From Methanoregula sp. PtaB.Bin085 (GTDB lineage: Archaea; Halobacteriota; Methanomicrobia; Methanomicrobiales; Methanospirillaceae), in NCBI RefSeq assembly GCF_002067035.1, contig NZ_MVQB01000043.1, positions 62,001 through 126,000 on the forward strand: 64,000 nucleotides of DNA, read 5' to 3'. A program made the position numbers and the translations under genes. Shown piece by piece: positions 1 through 9,900 of this stretch; the first letter of the stretch is position 1; the number at the start of each line of letters is the position of its first letter. A model generated the notes under the pieces. It saw nothing but the letters and a program-made list of their open reading frames with translations. It did no database searches and had not been told where the DNA came from.

Positions 1-1284
1 GTCCCCTTTACCAAAGCCCGGATCGAGGAACTTGAGAAAAGGTATCCGACACCGTTCCATATCTACGATGAGGAGGCGATCCGCGCAGGAGCACGGCGGC
101 TGTACAAAGCATTCTCGTGGGTAACGGATACTGAAGGTAAAAAGGGCGGCTTTACAAATTTCTTCGCGGTCAAGGCGCTCCCGAACCCCTCCATCCTCCG
201 GATCCTGCACGAGGAGGGGATGGGAGCTGACTGCAGCTCACTTCCCGAGCTCCTGCTGGCAGACGCCGCCGGAATCAAAGGGGAGGAGATCATGTTCACC
301 TCCAACGATACACCGGCCGATGAGTTCGCCCTTGCAAGGAAAATGGGAGCAGTCATCAACCTGGACGATATCACCCATATCGGTTTCCTTGAGAAGGCCG
401 CAGGAATCCCCCGGCTCATCTGCTTCCGGTACAACCCCGGCGAGGAATACAGTCACGGGAACGCGATCATCGGGAACCCGGCCGAAGCGAAATACGGGCT
501 CACGCACGACCAGATCCTCAAAGCCTACACGATCGCACGGAAGAAAGGCGCACAGCGGTTCGGCCTGCATGCCATGATCGTGTCCAACCAGCGCGACGAG
601 GATATCCTCGTTGAAGCGGCCCGGCTGCTGTTCAATCTGGCTGTCGAGATCAAGGAAAAGACCGGCATCCGGGTCGAGTTCATCAATCTCGGCGGTGGTA
701 TCGGGATTCCCTACTCACCGGTCGATCACCAGGTTGACCTTGAGCGATATGCACGGGGAGTTCACAAGGCCTATAAGGAGATTATCGCAAAGAACGGGCT
801 TGCACCGATGCGCATCGTCATGGAGAGCGGCAGGGCTGTCACCGGGCCGTACGGGTACCTGGTGTCACGCGTACGGCACGTTGCACGGAAGCACCGCGAT
901 TATGTCGGGCTTGATGCCTGCATGGCAAACCTTATGCGCCCCGCCCTCTACGGCGCGTATCATCACATCACGGTGCTTGGAAAGGAGAAGAAGCCCCTTG
1001 ATCATGTGTATGACGTGACCGGCAGCCTGTGCGAGAACAACGACAAGTTCGCTGTCCAGAGGTTCCTTCCCGCGATGAGCCCCGGGGATCTCGTCGTGAT
1101 CCATGACACGGGAGCGCACGGCCACGCAATGGGCTTCAACTACAACGGCAAGCTCCGCTCGGCCGAGTTCCTGATGCAGAAAGGCGGGACATTCAGGCTC
1201 ATCCGGAGGGCGGAGACCGCGAACGATTATTTCGCCACCCTGGACTTCGAAGGATCGGACTTCTCCGGGCTTGCACGAAAGTAA
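1..1284 (+). CDS. lysA: Diaminopimelate decarboxylase (5' end outside window)
   Basis: Converts meso-diaminopimelate to L-lysine, the last step of lysine synthesis. The frame is open from base 1 to the TAA at 1282-1284 and gives 427 visible residues. Since the family is about 420 residues long, only a short N-terminus is likely missing. The pyridoxal-phosphate lysine is in FFAVKALPNP (about residue 58). The glycine-rich GGGIGIPY stretch and the C-terminal GSLCEN motif, which carries the Cys-Glu pair of the second active-site half, are present. A later ATG at 220 would remove the PLP lysine and cannot be the start. dapF follows on the same strand after about 300 bases, so the two probably serve one pathway. 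Confidence 0.93.
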   Translation, partial: VPFTKARIEELEKRYPTPFHIYDEEAIRAGARRLYKAFSWVTDTEGKKGGFTNFFAVKALPNPSILRILHEEGMGADCSSLPELLLADAAGIKGEEIMFTSNDTPADEFALARKMGAVINLDDITHIGFLEKAAGIPRLICFRYNPGEEYSHGNAIIGNPAEAKYGLTHDQILKAYTIARKKGAQRFGLHAMIVSNQRDEDILVEAARLLFNLAVEIKEKTGIRVEFINLGGGIGIPYSPVDHQVDLERYARGVHKAYKEIIAKNGLAPMRIVMESGRAVTGPYGYLVSRVRHVARKHRDYVGLDACMANLMRPALYGAYHHITVLGKEKKPLDHVYDVTGSLCENNDKFAVQRFLPAMSPGDLVVIHDTGAHGHAMGFNYNGKLRSAEFLMQKGGTFRLIRRAETANDYFATLDFEGSDFSGLARK

Positions 1285-1590
1285 TACCCGGAACGGCAAA
1301 GGCAGGGTGCAGGAAACGGTAAATCCCGACCCGGGGAATACCGGTATCGCCTTTTCTTTTTTCGCCAGCAACCCGTGATTTCAGAACGTCACCGGCCTCA
1401 TCCTCAAAAACCGGTCCGGGCTGCGAATTCTGCACCCGGCAGCACCGGTTCAGAACGAATCACGTCGTGACCGGACCCGGCCGGGAGATTCACCGGAACC
1501 GATGCTTTTATCGGAGATCAGGGCCCTCAACAGTAGTACAGGCAAGAACCGGCGGGAACCCGCGAGACGGCAGGGCACGGGGGATTTTCC
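1285..1590 (+). other. lysA-dapF intergenic gap
   Basis: About 300 bases without a supported gene. A pyrimidine/T-rich run near 1349-1365 could end lysA transcripts. No clear TATA box or repeat is seen. Confidence 0.4.
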
Positions 1591-2409
1591 ATGGAGATTC
1601 ATTTCAGCAAACTTCACGAAAATGGCGTTGACTTCATCGTGATCGACGAGTACCACACACTTGTCATTCCCGACGACATGAAAGGGCAGTTCGCTTCCTG
1701 TTACTGCGATCGCCGGGTTGGCATTGGTGCCGACGGCGTGCTGTTCCTCATGAAGTCGGCAAAGGACAGTCTCCGGATGCGCCTCTTTCTGCCGGACGGG
1801 AGCGAGGCGGAGATGTGCGGGAACGGGATCCGCTGCCTTGCCAAAGCTGCAGCAGATGCCGGGTACGTGAAAGGATCCTTCACGGTGGAGACTGCCGCTG
1901 GATCGCTCTCGGTCGTGACAGAGAATTCCGACGACGGATTTCTGGCAACGGTCATCATGTCCCCCCCGCAGTTCGACCGCAGCGATATCCCGGCAACCGG
2001 CAGCGGCGAATACAGGGAACATATCGGGGACTACGATGTCTATGCCGCGAACACGGGCGTCCCGAACGCCGTGATCATCGTGAAGGATGTTGACGCAGTC
2101 GATGTCGCAGACGTTGCCCCGGCAATCAGCCGGCACGCCACCTTCCCCAAGGGGGCGGACGTGAACTTCGTGGAGAAGACCGGGCAGAACAACATCCAAA
2201 TCCGCACGTTCGGGCGCGGGACCGGGGACGAGACGCTCTCCTGCAGTACCGGTGCAACCGCATCGGCGGCAGTCATGCACCGGCTCGGCCAGGCCGGCGA
2301 CACCGTCGAAGTCGAGACCCGGGGCGGCTCCGTCACCGTCTCCCTGAAGGGAACGACAAAAGTGCAGGGGCCGGCCGTAACCGTTTTTTCCGGCGTAATA
2401 CCCTTTTGA
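1591..2409 (+). CDS. dapF: Diaminopimelate epimerase
   Basis: Interconverts LL- and meso-diaminopimelate, supplying LysA. The 272 residues match the usual family length. Both catalytic cysteines are visible, one in MCGNGIRC (about residue 77) and one in LSCSTGATAS near the C-terminus; the second motif differs slightly from the common ACGTGA form. The N-terminus KLHENGVDF corresponds to the family's substrate-binding start. The ATG at 1591 is preceded by a G-rich stretch. The gene is convergent with the PAS regulator downstream, with about 28 bases between the stops. Confidence 0.93.
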   Translation: MEIHFSKLHENGVDFIVIDEYHTLVIPDDMKGQFASCYCDRRVGIGADGVLFLMKSAKDSLRMRLFLPDGSEAEMCGNGIRCLAKAAADAGYVKGSFTVETAAGSLSVVTENSDDGFLATVIMSPPQFDRSDIPATGSGEYREHIGDYDVYAANTGVPNAVIIVKDVDAVDVADVAPAISRHATFPKGADVNFVEKTGQNNIQIRTFGRGTGDETLSCSTGATASAAVMHRLGQAGDTVEVETRGGSVTVSLKGTTKVQGPAVTVFSGVIPF

Positions 2410-2437
2410 TTTTTCCGGGGATTGCCCTGGCCGGCGT

Positions 2438-4891
2438 TCAGTCCCCGCCGCCTTCCTGTCCTGCAGGTTTCCGGGCCGTTATGTCACGGGAGATGCTCAG
2501 GTACTCGCGGACCCGGCCCGACTTCTCGTCGCGGATGACCCGGATCGTGGACTCGAACGGGAGATACCGGCCATCCTGGCGACGGAGCCGGGTCGTGATG
2601 GTGAGCTGCTGCAATCCCTGCCGGACGCTGGTATCGAGGAGGTCCCAGCAGGGGGTAATGTCATCGGGATGAACGAACGAGATGAGGTTCTTGCCCAGGA
2701 TCTCCATCTCGCTATAGCCGAGGAGCCGGGTGACGGCGGGCGAGACATAGAGACAGATAAAATCGTTCGAGAGGCGCGTAATGACATCCAGCGAGTTGTC
2801 CGCAATGAAACGGTACTGCTGCTCGCGCTGCCGGAGCTGCTCCTCGATCAGTTTCCGGTCGGTGATATCGGTGACCGATACAATGGACCGGGTTGTCCCC
2901 GGAACCGGGCCGACCGTGATGAGGGCCCGCCGGATCTCCCCATCCTTCCTCACGAGGCCGGCCTCGTACTGGCTGGGAGTATCGCTTCCCTCGCGACGCT
3001 GGTAATGCCACGCCAGCATGCGTTCCCGGTCCTCCTTTGTCACGAACTCCGTCCAGCTCCTCTTCTTCTCGAGCTCCTGCCGGGAATACCCGGAGATGCG
3101 CTCGAATTCGCTGTTCACCAGGCTCACGATCGTATTCTCTTCGATGATGATCGTGGCAGCACCGGTATTCTCGAATACCGCACGGTACCGCGCTTCGCTC
3201 TCCCTGATGGCAAGCTCCGCACGGTACCGTTCCGTGATATCGTTGACCGCCACAAGCACGGCTGGCATTCCTTCGATGGATGTGGCCACTCCCCGCCCTT
3301 CCACAACAACCGGTGTCCCGTCGAGCCGGAGCATCTGCAGTTCCATGGGAGGCGTTGTCCCGCCACTGAGATCGTCTTCAATGTTTCTTTGGACAGCCCC
3401 GCGGAAGGAGGGATCAACAAAATCGAGGATGTTCTTCCCGAGCACCTCCCGGGAATCTCCGGCCCCGACCAGCCTGACAGCCGCCGGGTTCACGTAGATG
3501 ATCTTCCCGTCGCGGTGCAGGATGACTGCATCGGGCGAGATCTCGATGAGCTTCCGGTACCGCTCCTCGCTCTCCTGCAGCGCCTGCTCGGCCTGCTTTC
3601 GTGCGGTGATGTCACGTGAAACGCCGAGAACGGAGGTGACCTCACCCCGGGCATCCATAATCGGCGTCAGGTAGTGGTCGAACCAGTGAACTGTCCCGTT
3701 TATCTTCATCTCCCCTTCAGAATGAGCGGGCTTTCCCGTCATGAATATCCGCTGCAGCTGCTGAGCCTGGCGTTCCCCGAGTTCGCCAGGGAAGAACAAG
3801 GACCGTTTTTTCCCGATCACCCGATCAGCCGGAAGTCCAAGGACTTCCGCGGCATAGCTGTTGACATAGTCCACGCGATCGTCCTTCCCGATAACAAAGA
3901 TCAGATCGTGCGAGGCTTCCGTAAGGTTGCGGTACCGGGCCTCGCTCTCCCGCAGTGCCTGTTCGGCAAGCGTGCGACCGGTGATGTCCAGCGCCGTGAA
4001 GGTGATCCCGCCGGAGATATTGGCCGGGTCCAGGGGGGTCAGGTTCAGGATGATATTGATACCCGCACCATCCTTTGTCACCCACCGGGTCTCGATCGAT
4101 GCCGTCCCGTTCTGCTGTATCTGGTTGTATTTCAGTGTCCCGACACGCTCGAACTCTTCTTCAGAGGGGTACAGCATGCGTGCGGATTTTCCTACCAGCT
4201 CTGAGGCAGTGTATCCTGTCATCCTGCAGAGCCGTTCATTGACCTCAAGAAAGGTTCGGTTCCTCTCAACGCCGATACCGACGGGGGATACCCTGAAGAT
4301 GCCGCGCAGGCGGGCTTCGCTCCTGCGGATCCGTTCCTCGTCCCGTTTCTGGTCGGTGATGTTCTCGAGCAGGACCGAAACGCCTTTGGTGCCCTCGTTG
4401 AACACTGTCGGTGCCACGCGGCAGAAGAAGTAGGATCCGCGGACGGGGGCGGACAACTCCCCCCGCCACTCCTCGCCCCGGAGTCCCTTCCGGAACCTCT
4501 CAAGGAGCTCGGGAAACACATCTTCAAACACAAGGGAGAACGCGGTGAACGAGATGTTCTTGCCGGACATGTCCTTTGCCTGGACGCCAAGGAACGCGAG
4601 CAGCGGATCGTTGGCATAGATCACCCGCTCTGAGAGATCAAGCTGCATGACCAGCTCGGACGAGATGGAGAGGACTGAGGAGACCGGCAGCCTCCGTGCC
4701 AGCGTGTACAGCTTTGCCATCCCGAACCGCCGCATCTCGACCTGTCCCGAGAGGAGGAGGTTCTCGAGATACCTTCCCGCCGTGTTCCGGTTGATATCCA
4801 CGGATTTGACCAGGTCCGTGATACTGAGCCCTTCCGGGTGCTTCTCCAGCACCTCCCGGATCCGTGCGGTGATCTCCCTGCTGAGCACCAT
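2438..4891 (-). CDS. Winged-helix plus six-PAS regulator without kinase
   Basis: About 817 residues. The first ~70 look like a winged helix-turn-helix (EGLSITDLVKSVDINRNTAGRYL). They are followed by six PAS/PAC units, each starting with a SEARYR-like linker and ending in a DIT(D/E/A)RK-type motif. No histidine-kinase, HATPase, GGDEF or receiver domain follows; the protein ends soon after the last PAC. It therefore reads as a one-component sensor-regulator, with ligand or redox sensing inferred from the PAS folds. I chose the ATG at 4891 over a TTG at 4900. A TATA-like TTATAAAAA on the minus strand near 4933-4943 is correctly spaced for a start just upstream of it. Confidence 0.85.
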   Translation of the reverse strand: MVLSREITARIREVLEKHPEGLSITDLVKSVDINRNTAGRYLENLLLSGQVEMRRFGMAKLYTLARRLPVSSVLSISSELVMQLDLSERVIYANDPLLAFLGVQAKDMSGKNISFTAFSLVFEDVFPELLERFRKGLRGEEWRGELSAPVRGSYFFCRVAPTVFNEGTKGVSVLLENITDQKRDEERIRRSEARLRGIFRVSPVGIGVERNRTFLEVNERLCRMTGYTASELVGKSARMLYPSEEEFERVGTLKYNQIQQNGTASIETRWVTKDGAGINIILNLTPLDPANISGGITFTALDITGRTLAEQALRESEARYRNLTEASHDLIFVIGKDDRVDYVNSYAAEVLGLPADRVIGKKRSLFFPGELGERQAQQLQRIFMTGKPAHSEGEMKINGTVHWFDHYLTPIMDARGEVTSVLGVSRDITARKQAEQALQESEERYRKLIEISPDAVILHRDGKIIYVNPAAVRLVGAGDSREVLGKNILDFVDPSFRGAVQRNIEDDLSGGTTPPMELQMLRLDGTPVVVEGRGVATSIEGMPAVLVAVNDITERYRAELAIRESEARYRAVFENTGAATIIIEENTIVSLVNSEFERISGYSRQELEKKRSWTEFVTKEDRERMLAWHYQRREGSDTPSQYEAGLVRKDGEIRRALITVGPVPGTTRSIVSVTDITDRKLIEEQLRQREQQYRFIADNSLDVITRLSNDFICLYVSPAVTRLLGYSEMEILGKNLISFVHPDDITPCWDLLDTSVRQGLQQLTITTRLRRQDGRYLPFESTIRVIRDEKSGRVREYLSISRDITARKPAGQEGGGD

Positions 4892-4996
4892 GAACAACAA
4901 CCATTCCGCCCGATGGGATATAATGCTTACAATTTTTATAAGGGGCGGTCTGTTACTCCGGACTCCGTACGGACAGGAGATTTGGCCCGGGAACGG

Positions 4997-5674
4997 TCAG
5001 TCCTTAACCCGTATGCCGTCTTCCACGATCTCGAACACGAACGAGGCACCTTCTGGACGGGACCGGTGCTTGACCAGCCGTGCCCGGCGGAGGCCCGGGG
5101 TGTCGGTCTTCTCGAGCCGGACAATCACTTTCGAGAGGTGCTCGAGGGCAACTCCCCCGAGGCCGTAAAAGGTGTTCTTCGCGGGATCCATGTACACCTG
5201 GTTGGTGATGATGACCGGGATCTCGTAACGCCTGCAGTACCCGAGCAGGTGGATCATCTGTTTCGTCAGCGCCTGCAGGGCGTCCCTGCCCTTCTCGAGG
5301 TCCGTGCGGTAGAGGGCGGTGGCCGAGTCCATGACAAGCAGGCCCGGCTTGTGGTTCTTTAACACTTTTTCCGCTTCGGCAATCATGCTTCCCTGGTGCT
5401 CGAAGTCGAGCGGTTCGAAGAGGAAGAGACTGTCGGCGATCTTCTCGGTGTCCTCGCCGGCGATCTGGCGGAACCGCTCGATCGAGAATCCCTCGGAATC
5501 GATGTAGATGACCGGGTGGCCGGCCCGGAGGCAGGAGACGGCAGCGATCATGCACAGCGTGCTCTTGCCGCTCGCGGGCTCTCCGTAAATCTGGGTGATG
5601 GTCCGTACCTCGAGCCCTCCGCCGAGGAGGGTGTCCAGCGCCGGTATGCCGCTGGTGTGGCGATCGGTCTTCAT
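4997..5674 (-). CDS. radB: DNA repair and recombination protein RadB
   Basis: RadA/RecA-family paralogue of euryarchaea that assists homologous recombination. The 225 residues carry a Walker A motif (GEPASGKST), a Walker B-like LLVMDSATAL and a single RecA core with no N-terminal helix-hairpin-helix, as RadB should. The open frame extends upstream to 5827, but that part lies inside larC and is Arg/Gly-rich. The MKTDRHTSG start at 5674 gives the family length and a four-base ATGA overlap with the larC stop, indicating translational coupling. Confidence 0.93.
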   Translation of the reverse strand: MKTDRHTSGIPALDTLLGGGLEVRTITQIYGEPASGKSTLCMIAAVSCLRAGHPVIYIDSEGFSIERFRQIAGEDTEKIADSLFLFEPLDFEHQGSMIAEAEKVLKNHKPGLLVMDSATALYRTDLEKGRDALQALTKQMIHLLGYCRRYEIPVIITNQVYMDPAKNTFYGLGGVALEHLSKVIVRLEKTDTPGLRRARLVKHRSRPEGASFVFEIVEDGIRVKD

Positions 5675-6873
5675 CCCCGCCCTTCCTGCGTCCTGAACCG
5701 TTCCCGCGCTTTTTCCTCGACGAGCCGGAGAACGTCCCGGACCGGAATTCCCGTCTCGCCGGCAAGAACGCGGGCGGGTTCGTACTCCGCTTTCACGGAA
5801 TACATCTTCCCTCCCGTCCACCCGCATTTTACCGGCATCTTCCGCCTCAAACCGTTGATTTCAATCTCGATATCCTCTACGGTCCGCTCCGCGACGAACC
5901 GGTGGACGGCCGGGATGCACCGGATCCCGAGCGTCCCGAGCTCGCGGGCCATCAGTTCCGCAAGGGACGGGCTCGTCTCCGGCAGGCAGATCACCCGGAT
6001 CAGGAATCCCGGGCGGCCCTTCTTCATGATGATCGGCGTTGCTGACGCGTCCCGGGCACCCGCCTCCATGAACCGAGTGATCGCGTGGGCTATCACCTCG
6101 CCGCTCACGTCGTCCACGTTCGTTTCGAGAATATCGACCGTGTCCTGCGGCATTTCAGCGGGTGCTGCGGTCTCAACAAGCATCACCCGCAGGACATTCG
6201 GGGCATGGTGCGGGTTCCGGCTGCCGGCGCCGTAGCCGATCGCCCGTATGGTGTATGCCCCTGCCGTGCCGGGATCGATCATTGCGAACTCGGCAAGGAG
6301 TGCGGCCCCGGTCGGCGTGCAGAGCTCGCCGGCATGGTCCCCCGGCACGGCCGCGAGGCCCGACTCCCTCAGGATCGCCGCAGTTGCCGGCGCCGGGATC
6401 GGGAACGTGCCATGGGATCCGGTTGCCGTACCGTATCCGAGCGTGATGGGGAGGACTTTGACGCCGTCCACGGCAAGCGAGTGCAGGGCTGTGCAGGCGC
6501 CGATCACGTCCGCGATGGCATCATCCGCCCCGACCTCGTGGAAGTGGGCGTGATCGCCGTGCACGTCCGTTTCCGCGGCATCGATCCGCTTAAAGACCCT
6601 GCGGGCCATCGCGAGCGCCGGTGCCGGTACCCGCGGGGCTGCCCCGTCAAGGCGCTCCATCACGTCCGCAAGGGTCCGGTGCGCCGGCGTTGCTTTCGTG
6701 TCGACCTTCACGGCACGGATCCCGGCCCGGTTCACCGTGGTGATCGACGGCTCCGCTACAACCGCTGTCATCGCCCGCACGACCGCGTCGCGGTCCGCCC
6801 CGCTGTCCAGCAGGGCGCCCGTGATCATGTCGCCGGCAGCACCGTGGAACGGATCGAAGATAAGGACCCTCAT
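5671..6873 (-). CDS. larC: LarC-family nickel-insertion protein (DUF111)
   Basis: Related to LarC, which inserts nickel into the pyridinium bisthiocarboxylate precursor to make the nickel-pincer cofactor. The 400-residue protein begins with the hallmark FDPFHGAAGDM and has a histidine/acid-rich segment (DVHGDHAHFHEVG) early in the sequence. No larB, larE or lactate racemase gene is visible nearby, so its substrate in this organism is uncertain. It overlaps radB by four bases and is divergent from the CDC48 gene, whose promoter lies in the short gap. Confidence 0.9.
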   Translation of the reverse strand: MRVLIFDPFHGAAGDMITGALLDSGADRDAVVRAMTAVVAEPSITTVNRAGIRAVKVDTKATPAHRTLADVMERLDGAAPRVPAPALAMARRVFKRIDAAETDVHGDHAHFHEVGADDAIADVIGACTALHSLAVDGVKVLPITLGYGTATGSHGTFPIPAPATAAILRESGLAAVPGDHAGELCTPTGAALLAEFAMIDPGTAGAYTIRAIGYGAGSRNPHHAPNVLRVMLVETAAPAEMPQDTVDILETNVDDVSGEVIAHAITRFMEAGARDASATPIIMKKGRPGFLIRVICLPETSPSLAELMARELGTLGIRCIPAVHRFVAERTVEDIEIEINGLRRKMPVKCGWTGGKMYSVKAEYEPARVLAGETGIPVRDVLRLVEEKARERFRTQEGRG

Positions 6874-6915
6874 TATCAGTACCTATAAATCCCTGCGTAT
6901 ATGACCTTTAAGGTA
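6874..6915 (+). promoter_or_regulatory. Likely CDC48 promoter
   Basis: A TATA-like CTATAAAT at 6883-6890 lies about 28 bases before the ATG at 6916 and only about 15 bases before the ATG at 6901. With usual archaeal spacing, transcription would begin near 6911-6914. This favours the 6916 start and a nearly leaderless message. Confidence 0.5.
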
Positions 6916-9900
6916 ATGCCTGAAGTGCAATTGAGGGTGGATTCCGCGTATCCCGGCGATCAGGGTGGCGGGAAGGCCCGGCTGGATCCCGAGACCATGC
7001 TCGCGCTGAAGATCTCGCCGGGCGATCTCGTCGCAATCGAGGGGAAGAAGCGGACCGTGGCCAAGGTCTGGCGGGCGCTCGTCGAGGACTGGAACCAGCG
7101 CAAGATACGGATCGATAATTTTACCCGGCAGAATGCCGGCGTCAGTATCGGTGACAACGTGAAGGTCGTGAAGATCGCAGACGAGGTCGAGGCAAAACGG
7201 GTTATTCTCGCACCTCCCGAGGACCTTCCCAGGAAGATCCCGATCGCGAACAATCCCCACGTTGTCAACAGCCTGATCGATTTCCCGGTGGTGAAGAACG
7301 ATACCATCCCTATCATGCTCGGGCTGCCGTTCATCCAGCCGCAGATCGTGGGCTTCAAGGTCATGGAGATCGAGCCCGAGGAAGCGGTGATCATCACCAA
7401 GAATACCGCGATCGAATTCTCCGACAAGCCTGCCGCGGGATTCGAGGGCATCAAGCGGTTCAGTTACGAGGACATCGGAGGATTAAAGGACGAACTCCAG
7501 CGCCTCCGCGAAACGATCGAGCTCCCGCTCCGCCACCCGGAGCTCTTCCAGAAGCTCGGGATCGAGCCGCCCAAGGGCGTGCTGCTGTACGGCCCGCCGG
7601 GGACCGGCAAGACCCTGATCGCAAAGGCCGTTGCAAGCGAGAGCGGGGCGCACTTCATCCACATCGCAGGCCCTGAGGTCATATCGAAATATTACGGCGA
7701 GAGCGAGCAGAAGCTCCGGGACATCTTTGACGAAGCCCGGGAGAACGCCCCCTCGATCATCTTCATCGACGAGCTGGACTCGATCGCACCCCGCCGCGAG
7801 GACGTGACGGGCGAGGTGGAACGCCGGGTTGTCGCCCAGCTCCTCACGATGATGGACGGTCTCGAGGAACGGGGCCAGGTCGTGGTTATCGGGGCCACGA
7901 ACCGCGTTGACGCCATCGATGCGGCCCTGCGCCGGCCCGGCCGCTTCGACCGGGAGATCGAGATCGGCGTGCCGGCAGAGCCGGACCGGATCGAGATCAT
8001 GAAGATCCACACCCGCGGGATGCCGCTTGCCGACGATGTCAACCTCGACACGCTGGCCCAGCAGACCCACGGGTTCGTCGGCGCAGACCTTGCGGCCCTT
8101 GCCCGCGAGGCCGCGATTCGTGCCCTCCGCCGCTACCTGCCGGAACTCTCCGAGCATCTCGATTCCGAGGAGATCCCGCAGGAAGTGCTTGACACACTCA
8201 AGGTGTATGCGAGCGATTTCCGCAGCGCACAGCGCGATGTGAGCCCGAGCGCGATGCGGGAAGTCATGCTCGAGGTCTCGCACGTGAAGTGGCAGAACGT
8301 GGGCGGCCTCGAGGCTGCCAAAATCGAAGTGAAGGAAGCTATCGAGACCCCCTTAAAGGACCGGCAGAAGATTGAAGATATGGGAATCGAGCCGCCGAAA
8401 GGTGTCCTGCTTTATGGACCTCCAGGTACTGGGAAGACCCTTATTGCAAAGGCGGTAGCGAGTGAGAGCGGGGCGAACTTCATCCCTGTCCGCGGCCCTC
8501 AGCTCCTCTCAAAGTGGGTTGGTGAGAGCGAACGGGCTGTACGTGATATTTTCAAGAAAGCTCGGCAGGTAGCTCCCTCGATCATCTTCTTCGACGAACT
8601 GGACGCACTCGCCCCGGAGCGGGGGAAGGGTGGCGACTCCCACGTCCTCGACAACGTGCTCAACCAGATCCTGACGGAGATGGACGGCCTCGTCGAGCTC
8701 AAGGACGTTGTCATCATGGGCGCCACGAACCGCCCGGAGATGGTCGATCCCGCCCTCCTACGTGCGGGCCGGTTCGACCGCCTCGTCTATGTGGGCGAGC
8801 CAAGTTTAGAAGACAGGGTATCAATTCTGGCAGTCCATTCAAAATTTATTCCTATTGAGGGGACAGGCATTGAAGAAATTTTAGAATTAACAAAACCGCT
8901 AACAGAAGATAATCTTGAAAAAATTATTGATGTTGTCAGGGTTGATCAACCAGTAACAGCCGAAACAATTGTTTCTGCATTCAGGGAAATCCGAAAAAGA
9001 AAAGTTGAAGAATTGTTTTCAATGAAAAAATTGGTATTGGAAGGGCTCGACTTTGATACTCTCGTTAATATTACGATGAAAATTGATGATTCTAATATTG
9101 ACAAGGTTTTCAGCAATATCAGAAAAGAACAGACAGTAAACCAGGAAGATCTTGAACAGAAATTAAAGAAAGTTCAGAAATTATCGAAAAAGGATACCCC
9201 CTCTTTGGATCCGGATCTCCGAAAGAGACTTGTCCTGAGCAAAACTGAAAATAAAACAATTCCAGAAGAGGCTCTTAACTATCTTATAGAAACTACCGAG
9301 ATTTTCAACCAAACATCAATTCTGGAGATAATGGACGTTTTATCCAAATGGCAGGCAATCAAAAGTGAAGACATCGAAATTATTACAAATTCATTCACCC
9401 AGAAAGATAGAGTTGCCCGAAATGATGAGAATAGAAGAATTCTCATTACCCAGTTACTTGAACAGCAAAAACTTACTTTGGACAAATCTTCAGTTGATGA
9501 TTTATTAACTATATTCCGTCATTTCACTGATTCGGATATAAAGAGAATCCTCCTTCATCTCTGGGTAAACCAAGCAGAACGTGAGGTCAGGAGAAGGAAG
9601 ATTGCTCAGTTATCTGATTCGAAAAAACTCCGGTTAGAAGGATTATCAAATCTTGATTTGGCAGATCTCACCATCGCGAATAAAATCAATGATCATGAGC
9701 TTGAAGAGTTCATTGAATTACTTTGGAAGGAACAACCTATTCGTGAAGGCGAAATAATTGATCATATACGGTCGTTAAAATTGGATCCGGATCAAATTGA
9801 ACTCATTCGCAGATCTTTAAGAAGAAGAAGAATTTTTGAAATTTTTGAGATGAGAAAAATTCAGTTCCAAGATCCGCAGAAGATGGATTTATTGCGTGAT

